Of a stretch of DNA of 64,000 nucleotides, positions 8,180 through 18,054 are shown piece by piece. Origin of the DNA: AC-49 sp963766605 (GTDB lineage Bacteria > Actinomycetota > Thermoleophilia > Solirubrobacterales > Solirubrobacteraceae); NCBI GenBank assembly GCA_963766605.1, contig CAVYAT010000002.1, positions 124,001 to 188,000 of the forward strand. Direction: 5' to 3'. The position numbers were made by a program, and so were the translations under genes. The notes under the pieces were generated by a model, which was not told the DNA's origin, did not search any database, and saw only the letters and a program-made list of their open reading frames with translations. Each line of letters opens with the position of its first letter. Within the stretch, counting starts at the first letter, position 1.

Positions 8180-9886
8180 TCAGCGGCTGAACCCGACCGC
8201 GGCGACCCGCGGACGGCCGGTCACGGCCCTGATGACCAGATAGCTTGCGTCCATCTTGTAGCCGGTAAAGGGGATGCGACTCCAGTGGAGCGCGACGTTG
8301 GTGAGAGGGAAGTCTCCGCTGTGGCCTGCGGACGTGAGGTTGACGGTGGCGAGCTTGACCGGCTTGCTCTCGAACTCCTTGAAGCCGTCGAAGTTGACCA
8401 CGTGGTAGTCGAACTCGACGGTGCCGCACGTGGGGCAGCGCTGCGCGATGAGCGCCGTGTGGTCCGGTGAAACGAACCCGTCCAACCCAAAGATGTCCTG
8501 GGAGATCTCGGTTTTGTTCGCACCTCCCAGCTCCACGTAGACGCCGCCGAACGCCTTCGCGTCCTTGACCTCCGGCACGGCGGTGAGCGGCTCGTCGCGG
8601 ACTTCGAGGCTGTTCTCGTCATGGTGCCGCACCGATCCGGGGATCGTGGTGCACTCAGTCCGACTCCGTGAGGTGTTGCCCACCGCGTCCCTGGCGTCGA
8701 CCGTCACGCAGGCCTCCGTGCCGCGGGTCACCGTCAGCGTCAGTGCCTCGCGTTTCGTCCTCTTGTACTCCCGGACGCGGCCAACACTGTCGCCGGTGGC
8801 GTCGAACCCGGTCGAGAGCTGGTCATCGACCGTGACGGTCACGTCGAACGATTTCGCGCTCGAGTCGCTCGACCACTGGGCATGCAACTTCGTGGTGAGC
8901 GAGAACCTCGCGGTGCCGAGGAGTTTCGCGACGGGGCTGGTCTCGTTGACGCTGATCGTCGGCGCCTTCTGCGGTGTGGGTGCCGGGCGGGCGGCCGCCC
9001 CGTGGGCGCGGGGCGCGGCGGGTGCCGGGAAGATCGCCACGGTCGGCCGTTTGGGCGGCGTCACGTCGGCGGTCCACGCGTAGGAGGCCGGTGTCGGGTC
9101 GACGTTTCCTGCGTCATCGACCGCGCGGACCTGGAAGACGTGATGCCCCGAGTGTTGAACGAAGACCGATCCGCCGGACGAGCAGGCCTGAAATGCCTGG
9201 TTGTCAAGCGCGCACTGGAACGTCGAGCCGGGCTCCGTGGAGGCAAACTGGAACTCCGGGCCGTCCTGAGCGACGATGTTCCCAGGGTTCTGAAGCGTCG
9301 TGTCCGGTGGGGTCGCGTCAACGGTCCAGCTGATCGGCTGCGAGAGCAGGTCCACGTTGCCCGCCGGGTCGACCGCCTGAATCAGCAGCGAGCGGGTCGC
9401 GTCCGCAAGGCCGCTGTAGACGACCGGTGATGTGCACGGCGCCGCTGCGGAGCCGTTCAGCGAGCACTGAAAGGTCGCCGAGAGATCAGGTGAGGTGAAC
9501 GTGAACACCGCGGTCTGGGAGTTGGTCAGCGCCGGCGGCTGGCCCGTGATCACGGTCGTGGGCGACGTCAGGTCGACCGTCCACGCATAGCTGATCGGCG
9601 GGATCGCGGCGGCGCCCGTCTCGTGCACCGAGAATGTGTGGCTGCCCTCGGACAGGCCGGTCACCGTGTCGGGGGACGTGCACGAACTCGCCGCCGCCGC
9701 GTCCAGCGCACACGTGAACGCCGCCGACGCGCTGGACCCATGGAACTCGAACATCGCGGACGTGTGGTTCGCGATGGCCGGCGGGGTGCTCGTGAACGCC
9801 AGCTGAGAGGCGGCCGTGGCCGGCACGGCACCGACCGCGGCCGCGACGAGCACGACCAACAGGAACCCCCCGACTCGGCCAGTCAT
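8180..9886 (-). CDS. secreted multidomain Ig-like protein
   Basis: A 568-residue exported protein from the chosen ATG, which begins right at a signal peptide (MTGRVGGFLLVVLVAAAVGA ending ATAAS); an upstream ATG at 9943 would add a charged 19-residue leader. Three to four repeats of about 85 residues follow (FQCSLDGxxxxPCTSPxxYxGLxxGxHxFxVxAVDxxGNVD type, each closing with SYAWTVD), typical of bacterial Ig-like/chitinase-associated adhesin repeats with conserved Cys pairs. After a Pro/Ala-rich linker comes a distinct C-terminal domain (about residues 325-568) containing CPTCGTVEFD. Probably a cell-surface protein. Confidence 0.8.
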   Translation of the reverse strand: MTGRVGGFLLVVLVAAAVGAVPATAASQLAFTSTPPAIANHTSAMFEFHGSSASAAFTCALDAAAASSCTSPDTVTGLSEGSHTFSVHETGAAAIPPISYAWTVDLTSPTTVITGQPPALTNSQTAVFTFTSPDLSATFQCSLNGSAAAPCTSPVVYSGLADATRSLLIQAVDPAGNVDLLSQPISWTVDATPPDTTLQNPGNIVAQDGPEFQFASTEPGSTFQCALDNQAFQACSSGGSVFVQHSGHHVFQVRAVDDAGNVDPTPASYAWTADVTPPKRPTVAIFPAPAAPRAHGAAARPAPTPQKAPTISVNETSPVAKLLGTARFSLTTKLHAQWSSDSSAKSFDVTVTVDDQLSTGFDATGDSVGRVREYKRTKREALTLTVTRGTEACVTVDARDAVGNTSRSRTECTTIPGSVRHHDENSLEVRDEPLTAVPEVKDAKAFGGVYVELGGANKTEISQDIFGLDGFVSPDHTALIAQRCPTCGTVEFDYHVVNFDGFKEFESKPVKLATVNLTSAGHSGDFPLTNVALHWSRIPFTGYKMDASYLVIRAVTGRPRVAAVGFSR

Positions 9887-10142
9887 GCGCCCCGCGCGAC
9901 GATCGTTGACGTCGGGGTCGACCGTGCGGTCATGACGCTCCATGCTAACGGGCCGGTGATCAATGCGCATCTATGAGACTCATGGATCTTTGAGTGCCGC
10001 CGACAGCTCCTGACGCGAGCGGATCGGGAGCGCGGTCAGTGCGTCGCGTCCGGTGAATGCCAGCCTTCGGAAGCCTGACGGCCTTGGAGTCGCGATCTAC
10101 GAAACCTTGTGTATCGAGGCCATGCCGCTGCCCACTTGCGGC

Positions 10143-11609
10143 TCAGTTCGCTGCGATCGATGCTCCGGCGTCGTCCATTTGACCCGCGCGTACGTCGAAT
10201 CGCTCGCCGAGCGTGTCGAGGGTCTTGCGGTAGTGCTTGGAGTCCCGGGGCTGGGTGGCGAGGAGCGCGGTGGCCCCCGCGAGCCGCCGGACCTTCGGGT
10301 ACCAGCGGTCGTAGTCGAGACCGCAATCCATGATGACGGTGGGTGGCAGGGTGCGGGCGACGCGGCCGAGGTTGTACATCGCCAGCGTGATCGAGGCCCA
10401 GATGATCGCGGACCTCGATTTCGTGGCGAGTCCTTCGACGTCGAGTTCGTAGAGTCGTGCGGCGTGCAGCTTGCGCCGGAACATGAGGTGCGTCAGGTAG
10501 TACCCCGCGAACGATGTGAAGGGCCCCGTCACGCTTGACCGCAGCTGGATCGACAGGACGTTCTCCGTGCTGGAGACGAACGGCTCGTAGCGATGTCCTG
10601 GCTGGGCGAGATAGCCGGTGCAGTTCACTAGCCAGCTCCCGACCGGTATCGCCAGCGATCGACCGCCGCGGAACGCGAGCGTGGGCCCGTCGGCCGTGTC
10701 GACCACGTCATCGAGATGGCCGGGTTCGATGCGCCGCACTCCCGTGCGTACGTCGGCGTACTCGTCGTCCGACAGGTAGGCGCCGAAGAAGTTGGCCGGC
10801 GCCGCTGACGGACTGATGCCGTAGGCGTCGGTGAACCACACGGCGACCTCCTGCTCGTTGGTGCCATCAAAACGGAGGGAGGCCTCGCGCAACATCGCGT
10901 TGACCCGGGTGCCGCTGAACCAGCGCCGCGGACCGGTCGGGAAGAACGTCTCGCGACGGCTGAACACCGTACCCGAGCCGGCCACCATGTTGAGCTCGCG
11001 CCGCGGACATTCCCGCCGCAGCAGCAGGGCGACGTCCATGGCGGTCTTGCCGCTGCCGATGATCCAGACCGGTCCGCTGTCCTCGGGGCGCTTCGCGATC
11101 GTGCCCGACAATTCCTCGGGAGTGGTCGAGCGCACGGCCGCACTCGAGATCGGGAGCGGCGCGCTGGGCATGACGTGGTTCCCGTAGGCCTTGATCAGCC
11201 GCCTTGTCGCCAGCGCCTCGCTGCGTCCATCCGGCCCACGGAGGGTCACCGTCACGGTGCCGCCAGCCTCGGCATGCGCGACGTACTCCCAGCCGAAACG
11301 CTCTTCGAGATCCACCTTCGTGCGAGCCACGTCGACGCAGTGGCGCAGGTGGTCGAGCACCTCGTCGCGAGTCGCCAGATGGCTCGCGGGCTTACCCAAC
11401 TGCCACGTGATGTTGCCGGCGGTGAAGATCGGGTGCGGCTGGTGTAGCCGGACGAAGTCGTAGGTGTCCACCCACATCCCGCCGGCGCAGGGGCGGCTGT
11501 CGACCAGGACAACCCGGTCGTGCGCCGAGAGATAACCGCTCGCGACAGCCAGCGCATTGAGTCCCGCGATTCCGCCGCCAATGATGATCAGTTCGCTGGC
11601 CTCGTTCAC
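10143..11609 (-). CDS. FAD-dependent monooxygenase-like oxidoreductase
   Basis: A 488-residue flavoprotein. The N-terminal Rossmann motif LIIIGGGIAGLNALAVASG (residues 7-25) binds FAD, and a second, GPVWIIGSGKTAMDVALLL (about 180-198), binds NADPH. The spacing and the WVDTYDFVRLHQPHPIF segment match flavin-containing monooxygenase / Baeyer-Villiger-like enzymes. The closing residue motif LVNCTGYLAQPG (about 328-339) is the FAD-domain signature near the C-terminus. The substrate is unknown. GTG start. Genes on either side do not form an obvious pathway. Confidence 0.8.
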   Translation of the reverse strand: MNEASELIIIGGGIAGLNALAVASGYLSAHDRVVLVDSRPCAGGMWVDTYDFVRLHQPHPIFTAGNITWQLGKPASHLATRDEVLDHLRHCVDVARTKVDLEERFGWEYVAHAEAGGTVTVTLRGPDGRSEALATRRLIKAYGNHVMPSAPLPISSAAVRSTTPEELSGTIAKRPEDSGPVWIIGSGKTAMDVALLLRRECPRRELNMVAGSGTVFSRRETFFPTGPRRWFSGTRVNAMLREASLRFDGTNEQEVAVWFTDAYGISPSAAPANFFGAYLSDDEYADVRTGVRRIEPGHLDDVVDTADGPTLAFRGGRSLAIPVGSWLVNCTGYLAQPGHRYEPFVSSTENVLSIQLRSSVTGPFTSFAGYYLTHLMFRRKLHAARLYELDVEGLATKSRSAIIWASITLAMYNLGRVARTLPPTVIMDCGLDYDRWYPKVRRLAGATALLATQPRDSKHYRKTLDTLGERFDVRAGQMDDAGASIAAN

Positions 11610-11759
11610 GTCTCGGGCAGGCTAACGTAAAAAATAGAGACGTATCCTTTGAAAGGACGGGCGTGACCGAGCGCGCGTACGACCAGTGCTGTTGAGCGTC
11701 CGCGAGAGACGGACTGCTTCTCGCGCGCGCATTGCAGCAGCGCCAGGGAGGAGGGTTGC

Positions 11760-12560
11760 CTATGACGGAACGTGCCCGCGGGCGGCCCACGCGCGGGCGA
11801 CGAGTTCGATCGATCCGTCGGTGTTGAACGGCAGCGTGGAACGGATCCGCTGCTCGACGGCAACGCGGTCCGGTTCGGGGAGCGACATGAGGTGCGCGGG
11901 CGCGGCGCCCTTGCCGGCGCGAAACGGCGACCAGTAGTCGTCGAAGTCACGGAATCTGGTGTCGATGTCGATCGGTTCGACCTCGACGGTGTCCAGGCCC
12001 GCCGCGCGCAACGCGGTCGTCAGCGGCTCCGGGCGACACAGGGCAAAGCGCCGGACCTCGTCGAGCTCGTTCGTGTCCGGTGACACCGCGAGCAGCGCGT
12101 CCCAGAAGTGACGCAGCATCTGCATCTCTCCGAGGTAGTCCCACACGTAGCACGCCACCGTTCCGCCGGGCCGCGCCACGCGGACCATCTCGCGCGCAGC
12201 GCGATCCGCGTCGGGCACGAAGTTCAGCACCAGCGCCGAGACGACGACGTCGACCCGACCGGCCTCGACGGGGAGATCCTCGGCGCTCCCGAGCGCGAAG
12301 CGCGCTCGGTGATCGGGGACGCACGTCGTTGCGCGCTGCACGAACGCGGTCGACGGGTCGAACCCCAGCACCTCCGTCGGCGCGTACGACGCCAGGACGC
12401 AGCTCGTCAGCGCGCCGGTTCCGCAGCCGACATCGAGCCACCGCAATCCCGGACGGGCATCCAGCCACGCGAGGAACCGAGGCGCGACCGCTCGGCTCCA
12501 CCGACCCATGTAACGCTCGTATGCGTCGGCGCTGTCCCACCGGACAAGCTCATTGCTCAC
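11760..12560 (-). CDS. class I SAM-dependent methyltransferase
   Basis: A 266-residue cytoplasmic methyltransferase of the Methyltransf_11/25 type. Motif I is LRWLDVGCGTGALTSCVL (about residues 39-56), followed by the acidic FDPS, motif II VDVVVSALVLNFV and motif III RPGGTVACYVWDY. The C-terminal part (RDFDDYWSPF...) matches small-molecule methyltransferases of UbiE-like sequence. GTG start. It is separated by 9 bases from the large downstream-on-minus SARP/solute-binding gene end, so read-through from that gene is likely. Substrate unknown. Confidence 0.85.
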   Translation of the reverse strand: MSNELVRWDSADAYERYMGRWSRAVAPRFLAWLDARPGLRWLDVGCGTGALTSCVLASYAPTEVLGFDPSTAFVQRATTCVPDHRARFALGSAEDLPVEAGRVDVVVSALVLNFVPDADRAAREMVRVARPGGTVACYVWDYLGEMQMLRHFWDALLAVSPDTNELDEVRRFALCRPEPLTTALRAAGLDTVEVEPIDIDTRFRDFDDYWSPFRAGKGAAPAHLMSLPEPDRVAVEQRIRSTLPFNTDGSIELVARAWAARGHVPS

Positions 12561-12569
12561 GCCGTCATC

Positions 12570-15500
12570 TCATCGAGCGCCCTTGCGCACGCATAGGTTG
12601 CCCAGATCGGCGCCGTAGACGCCGTACACCTGGCATCCCATCCGCGCCGAGAACAGCTCGTGCCCCGACTGGTTGCCGAATGCCACGAACGGCGCGGCGT
12701 CCCGCACGAGCGCTCGGTCCAGCCGCCCGTAGGCCAGGTAGCGCTTCGTCCCGCCGAGGCTGGCCGCGACGGCCAGCTGCGCGCGTGAACGGGCGTCTTG
12801 GAACTTCGGGAGCACGGTCCCGCTGGACAGCAGAACGTTGAGCATCGCGCCGGGGTCGGGGTAGTCCGGTATCCAGCCCAGCCACGCGATGTCGAACGGC
12901 GCGTGGGCGCTCGCGAGCTTCGCGTTCAGGGTCTGGTCGGGGAAGGTCTCGATCACGAGCCGGATCCCGATTGCCGCGAGGTCGGTCTTGACGATCTGTG
13001 CCTGTTGCTGGCACGGGGCAAAATCGCACGTCCACAACACCGCGGTCGCGCCGCGATGGTGTCCGGCAAGCGCCCGGGCTCGGCGGACATCCGGCCGCAG
13101 CGGGTATCCGCGCACGTCGCCATAACCGGGGATGCCCGGGGGGAGGTAGTCCTCGGTGACATGCTCGGGCAGCGGGTCGTACTCGTCGCCGAGGCGCGCC
13201 AGCGCCGATCGATCGATCGCGTAGTTGACGGCTTGGCGCATCCGTCGGGAGGCGAACAGCGGCCGCTGCGAGTTGAGCGCCAGGAAGTCGAGCTGGGGTG
13301 CGGCCTGGACGAAATACTGCTGGCGGCCATGCCGCGCCGCCCGGCTGCCGGCGCCGTACCGCGCGGCGAGCCAGGGCCCGTCGGTCCGATCGATCTCGCC
13401 TTCGAGCGCGTAGTCCGCGGTTCCCGCCCGCACCTGCGCGATCGCGTGGCGTGAGGACACGCCGACGGTCATGACGATCCGCTGCGGCCGGTGCGGGCGG
13501 GCGCCGTGGTAGTTGCGGTTGCGGGTGAGGACGATCCCCTGGCCGGGCGTATACGACGCGACCCGGTATGGGCCCGCCGACGGGATGACGCGCAGCCCAC
13601 GGGGGTCGATCGGCGTATCCGACGGCACGGCACACAGCTCGGGCAGGGTCGTCCGCGCCGGCAGGTCGGGCGCGGGCGCGACCATGCGGATCGTCAGCGT
13701 ATTCCCGCGGGCCACGACGCCCGAGATGTGCGGTGCCCGGCCGGCCATGTACGCCGCTGCCCCGGCGATGTCCGCGAACACGTACGCGACGGGGCTCTTC
13801 ATCCGCGGGTTGAGGGTGCGCTCGATCGAGTCCTTGAACGTCTGCGCCGTAACCGCCTGGTTCGACGGCGGCGAGAAGCGGAAGCCCGGCCGGATCACGA
13901 ACGTGTAGCTACGACCGTCGGCTGAGACGGACGGCAGCGCCTGCGCGACCTCCGGGACGATCTCGGACGCCGCCGCGCCGCCGCGGTCGGGATAGTTCAA
14001 CAACTTTGCGCAGGTCGCGTAGAGCAGCTGCGCCGACTCGCCGTCGTAGGAAAGCGCCGGGTCCATTGATGAGACGTCGTACGGCGCGTCGATGCGCACC
14101 GTGCCGCCGCCCGCTACCGCCCCGGCCACCCCCGCCGATGGCACCGTCCGGGCGTCGACCGTGACCCAGGCCCGCCCGCGCGCGACCACGATCGCCTGCG
14201 GGCTGCCGCCGACCCCGATCGTCGCGACGGCTTTCCTGGTACGCGGATCGATGCGCGTCACCGTTCCGTCGCCGCTGTTGGCCACCCAGATCGCGCCGGC
14301 GCCGGCCGCCACTCCCGCCGGCGCATTGCCGACCGGGATCGTGTGGTGACGGCCTGGGTGCCCGGATCGATCCTCAGCACGGCGTCGTCGGCGAAGTCCG
14401 CAACCCAGACGCCGCCGTAGCCGATCGCGATACCGGTCGGGTAGTGACCGACCGCGATCGATGTCGCGAGCCCGGTCGGGTCGACCCGCGTGACGTTGTC
14501 GGCATCGGTGTCGGTGATCCAGACCGCGTCGGCTCCGACGCCCAGGCCGGCGGCGGCCGCGCCGGGGTCCAGGCGCCGCAGGACGCGTCCGGACCGCGGC
14601 GCGAGCCGCGTCAGCTGGCCCGCGAACGGCGCGACCCACAGGGGCGCCTGCGCGCGCGGCGATCGCCGCCGGCGTGCCGGCCGCGACGCTGGCGATCCGG
14701 ACCGTGCTGGTCGATCGCGTCGAATTGAGGATTGATGCGCACCACCGGGACCGATGTCGCGTTGGGGCTGGTGCCACTGACCCAGATCCCGCCCCCGGCG
14801 ACGGCGATCCCGGTCGGCTGGCCGCCGAGCGTCAGGGTCCGGAGGGTCGACAGCGTCCGTGCGTCGACGCGCGAGATCGTCTGGTCGTCCTGGTTTGCGA
14901 CCCACAGCGACCCGGACGCAAACGCGATCGCGCCGGGCCGCGCGCCGACCGTGACCTGGGCTACCACCCGGTTCGATCGCATGTCGATCGCCGCCACGGA
15001 GTTGGGCTCGGGGCGCAGGCCGTCACTCGAGCCGCCGGCGAATTCGGTGACCCCCAGTGCGACTGCGGCCACGAGCAGTAGCCCCGCGCCGGCGAGGACC
15101 AGCGCGCGGCCGCGCCTGCGGTCGCCCGGGGGACGATCGCGCGGGCGGTCGGACCGCGCCGTGGGCGCCGCGTCCAGGGCCGGATCGTGGGTGAGGATCT
15201 GTTGCTCGAGCGCGCGAAGCTCCGGCCCCGGCTCCAGGCCGAGTTCCTCGTCGAGCGCGGCGCGGCCGCGGCGATAGGCCTCGAGCGCGTCGGCCTGGCG
15301 CCCGCTTCGGTACAGCGCGAGCATCAGCTGCCCGAGGAGCCGCTCGCGGTGCGGATGGCGTCGGGCGAGCGCCTCGAGCTCGCCAACCAGCTCGCGGTGC
15401 GCGGCCGAGCATCAGGTCAGCGTCGGCGCGGTCCTCGGTTGTCGACAACCGCGCCTCCTCGAGGCGGGCGATCTCACCCTGGGCGAACGACTCGTAGGCC

Positions 15501-15912
15501 AGGTCGGCCAGCGGCTCGCCGTGCCACAGCTCGAGCGCCTCGACGAGCTGCTGGCGTGCAGCGGCCGCGTCACCGTCGTCCAGCGCCCGGCGCCCGTCGG
15601 CGGCCATCGCCGTGAACACGTCCGCGTCGACCTGCTCGGGCGCAGCGACCAGCTCGATAGCCGCCCCCGGGTCAGGAGCACGTCGCTTCCGAGCGCCTTG
15701 CGTAGGTGGGAGACGTAGCCCTGAAGCGTCTTTGCCGCCGTCGGGGGCGGTCGCTGTTCCCACAACTCATCGATCAGACGGTCACTCGGGACCGCCGCCC
15801 CGCGACGCAGTAACAACAGCGCGAGCAGCGCGCGTTGCCGCGGCCCGCCGAGTGCGAGCGCGCGCTGATTCTCGAGCACCTCCAGCGGGCCAAGGATCCG
15901 GAACTCGAGCAT
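12570..15912 (-). CDS. SARP-type regulator fused to beta-propeller and family 5 solute-binding domain, multiply frameshifted
   Basis: One gene read through several frames. From the ATG at 15912: an OmpR/SARP winged helix (MLEFRILGPLEVLENQRAL, then GPRQRALLALLLL), a BTAD helical domain (to about 15180), one membrane helix (ALVLAGAGLLLVAAVALGV, about 15060-15120), a YVTN-like beta-propeller (repeats such as GSLWVANQDDQTISRVD and GAIWVANSGDGTVTRIDP, about 15000-14150), then a complete SBP_bac_5 domain (from RIDAPYDVSSMDPALSYDGE to the stop). The frame changes near 15660, 15402, 14700, 14655 and 14350; at 15402 a one-base correction restores HRELVGELEALARRHPHRER. The intact protein would have a cytoplasmic DNA-binding part and an extracytoplasmic sensor. 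Pseudogene or sequence error cannot be told apart here. Confidence 0.75.
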
Positions 15913-16053
15913 GGTTTGTGGTCGCCCCGGCGACACGCTACCGCCGCGTGCACCGATCTCCAACCGCTTCCAACCGTCCGCCAACCGGGCCGCGCGAGGG
16001 TGTGCGCCGAATCCGATCGCATCAGGCGATCGGCAGACCAGGAAGGTTCGGAG

Positions 16054-16338
16054 ATGTCCCCGCACAATCGCTCGATCAAGACGGCACTGGCACTGGCCCT
16101 CGCCGCGACCGCGGTCACCCCGGCGGCGGCCTCGGCCCGGTTTGATCTCAACCCGCCGCCGGTCCATGCCGCAGCGCCGCCCGTTCAGGTCGTCCACAGC
16201 GCGGCCGGCGACGGCTTCGACTGGGGCGACGCCGGCATCGGCGCCGCCGGTGCCCTGGGCCTGTCGATGCTCGTCGGCGGCGGCGGCGCGCTGGTCGCGG
16301 GGAAGCGTCGCGGCCACCGCGCCACGGCCACGCCGTAG
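16054..16338 (+). CDS. small exported membrane protein
   Basis: A 94-residue protein from the ATG with AGGAAGG upstream. It has an N-terminal signal peptide (TALALALAATAVTPAAASA), a short hydrophilic middle (residues about 30-60) and a C-terminal hydrophobic helix (GIGAAGALGLSMLVGGGGAL) followed by a basic tail (GKRRGHRATATP), so it is probably anchored with the C-terminus inside. It is divergent from the SARP fusion gene (142 bp between starts). Similar tiny proteins recur in related genomes; function unknown. Confidence 0.65.
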   Translation: MSPHNRSIKTALALALAATAVTPAAASARFDLNPPPVHAAAPPVQVVHSAAGDGFDWGDAGIGAAGALGLSMLVGGGGALVAGKRRGHRATATP

Positions 16339-16350
16339 CGGACAGATCCG

Positions 16351-16987
16351 ATGCTCCGGACGACCACCAGCCTCGCCGCAATCGTCGTCGCGGCGGGGCT
16401 CGCGGCCTCGGCCCGCGCCGCGACGATCCACCTGACCCGAACCGACGACCCGAGCTCGGGCGGCACGCGGTGCAGCACCCTCCTGTTGGTCAACACCGAC
16501 TGCTCTCTGCGCAACGCCCTGAAGGCCGGCCGGCCCGTATCTCGTCGAGCAGGAGGACTTGCCGCTGATCATTGCTCACGACGTCACGCTTCAGGGCACC
16601 GGCGCGCGGACGTCAACGATCGAGCGGTCGGGCGGGATCGGCGGGGTCCTGTACATCAGCGCCGCCGACGCGACGGTAACGATCGACGGGGTGACGATCA
16701 CCGGTGGGCGCGAGACGCTCGAGGGTGGTGGAGTCCTTAACCAAGGCGACCTGAGAATCAACAACAGCGCGGTGGTCGACAACGCCATCCTGGCGCAGTC
16801 GGGTACGCCCGCCTTCGGGGGCGGGATCTACAGCGACGGCCGGCTGGACCTCTTCGACACGACAGTCAGCGGCAACGAGGCGGTCAGCGACGGAACCGAC
16901 TCAACGCGCCGCAACGTGCGACACAACGACCGCGACGGACGCGAGCGTGAGACGACGACTCGCGCCCACTCGGCTCACCAACGGTGA
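16351..16987 (+). pseudogene. secreted beta-helix (CSLREA-like) protein, frameshifted and truncated
   Basis: Starts 13 bases after the small membrane protein. The N-terminus is a signal peptide (MLRTTTSLAAIVVAAGLAAS), then IHLTRTDDPSS... DCSLRNALKAG, a CSLREA-domain-like opening. The frame is lost near 16535; a one-base shift restores PYLVEQEDLPLIIAHDVTLQ and a right-handed beta-helix with repeats (ATVTIDGVTITGG, GGGVLNQGDLRINNSAVVDN, GGGIYSDGRLDLFDTTVSGN). After about 16890 the helix stops abruptly, while relatives run for several hundred residues. So the gene carries a frameshift plus loss of its 3' part. Confidence 0.55.
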
Positions 16988-17039
16988 GACGCTGACCCCC
17001 AGACATGCCGCAAACGTCACGGCCATAACCGCGGTGGCG

Positions 17040-17283
17040 CTCCCGGCGATCGCGTGCGTCCAGGCCAACGTGACCCAAGCACTCGACCCTTTGGCGGTTG
17101 ACGAGCGCGAATTCCCGAGTGTCGAGCAAGCCATCGCGTGGGGCCGTCGACAAGCGCGGTCGTGCTGGTTCGCGTGGGCTACTCCGACTACCACTCCGCC
17201 GGTGAAGAGCGCCCGCTCGACTACCCGAAGTGGCCGCCCACGGAAGACGCTATCCGCCGAGAAACGCTGCGAGACCCACCCTG
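17040..17283 (+). pseudogene. remnant of a small conserved hypothetical gene
   Basis: Two adjacent frames together read one protein-like sequence: LAVDEREFPSVEQAIAWGRR in the first, then, after a shift near 17157, VLVRVGYSDYHSAGEERPLD followed by YPKWPPTEDAIRRETLRDPP and a stop. The pattern 'F.s.EeAIaWGR...vlvRvg...ysAGe' recurs in short actinobacterial hypothetical proteins. No start is visible in the surrounding DNA, so the piece looks like a 5'-truncated, frameshifted relic lying in a decayed zone between 16.9 and 17.5 kb. Confidence 0.35.
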
Positions 17284-17424
17284 ACCGCCCGCAGCAACAG
17301 GACGCGATGCTCAATCCTCGAAAGCGCGCAGAGCAGCAACGCCCTGCCTGCGGGCGACGTGCCACGACGGCCACCCTTCCCCCGACGTATGGGAGACGCG
17401 GCGTAGCGGCTTGTCGCTCCCGTT

Positions 17425-17463
17425 GATCTTGATGTCGCTCTAACCCGGACTCCTGCGTTCCGC
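17425..17463. repeat. imperfect direct repeat, copy 1
   Basis: This 39-bp sequence matches 17836-17873 with about four substitutions and one gap; both contain GTCGCTCTA and CCGGACTCCTGC. The two copies lie either side of the ABM-like gene at 17510-17788. Origin unknown. Confidence 0.6.
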
Positions 17464-17509
17464 CCAAAGCCAGGGGGTGCTTGACACGTGTCGACAGTGG
17501 CTGCGCCGC

Positions 17510-17788
17510 CTAGCGCGCGACGTACTCGTGGATCGGGAACTCGTCTATCTCGGGCTGGACATCGACTCCGGAGCTAGCCATCGCAGGCCCGACGCGCTCG
17601 GCGATGAACGTGTCGAACTGGGCGCGCGACTCCCAGAAGTCGAGTACCCGCCAACCGCTTTCGGTCGGGCCGGAGGCGGAGAAGATGAGCCCGTCGGGGT
17701 GGTTGCTGCGAGTGTCGATCAGAGCATCGACGCGGTCGAATGCCTCTGCCTCCACACCGGGAAGGGTGATTCGGATTCCTACGGCCAT
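17510..17788 (-). CDS. ABM-superfamily small hypothetical protein
   Basis: A 92-residue protein from the ATG preceded by GAGGAGA. Composition and the pattern MAVGIRITLPGVEAEAFDRV ... GLIFSASGPTESGWRVLDFW ... FDTFIAERVGPAM fit the dimeric alpha/beta barrel (antibiotic biosynthesis monooxygenase / ABM) fold: two strands, a helix, then the 'W.v.d.WeS...f..F' strand. Members are small cofactor-free oxygenases or simple binding proteins; the substrate here is unknown. The gene is bracketed by two copies of a 38-39-bp sequence. Confidence 0.65.
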   Translation of the reverse strand: MAVGIRITLPGVEAEAFDRVDALIDTRSNHPDGLIFSASGPTESGWRVLDFWESRAQFDTFIAERVGPAMASSGVDVQPEIDEFPIHEYVAR

Positions 17789-17835
17789 GTCGGTCTCCTC
17801 GTATTCGGTGCGGCAACGATACTTGGGCCGCCGTG

Positions 17836-17873
17836 GATCTTGGTGTCGCTCTAGCCGGACTCCTGCCTTTCGC
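17836..17873. repeat. imperfect direct repeat, copy 2
   Basis: Second copy of the repeat at 17425-17463. It lies about 50-85 bp upstream of the start of the minus-strand ABM-like gene, where a promoter would be expected. Confidence 0.6.
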
Positions 17874-18054
17874 GAAGGAGGACTGGGAGCGGACGATCCT
17901 GAAGTCTGTGACCGCGGCACCGTGCGGTCGTAGCGACGGCGTCGAAATGGCGAGAGGTCTGCGTGGCTCGCTGGCGGTGGCCGGGAGTTCGGCATCGACC
18001 GGTGCGCCGTGTGTGTCGTAGCGCTCAATCAAAGCGACAGCGGATCGGCAGTCC

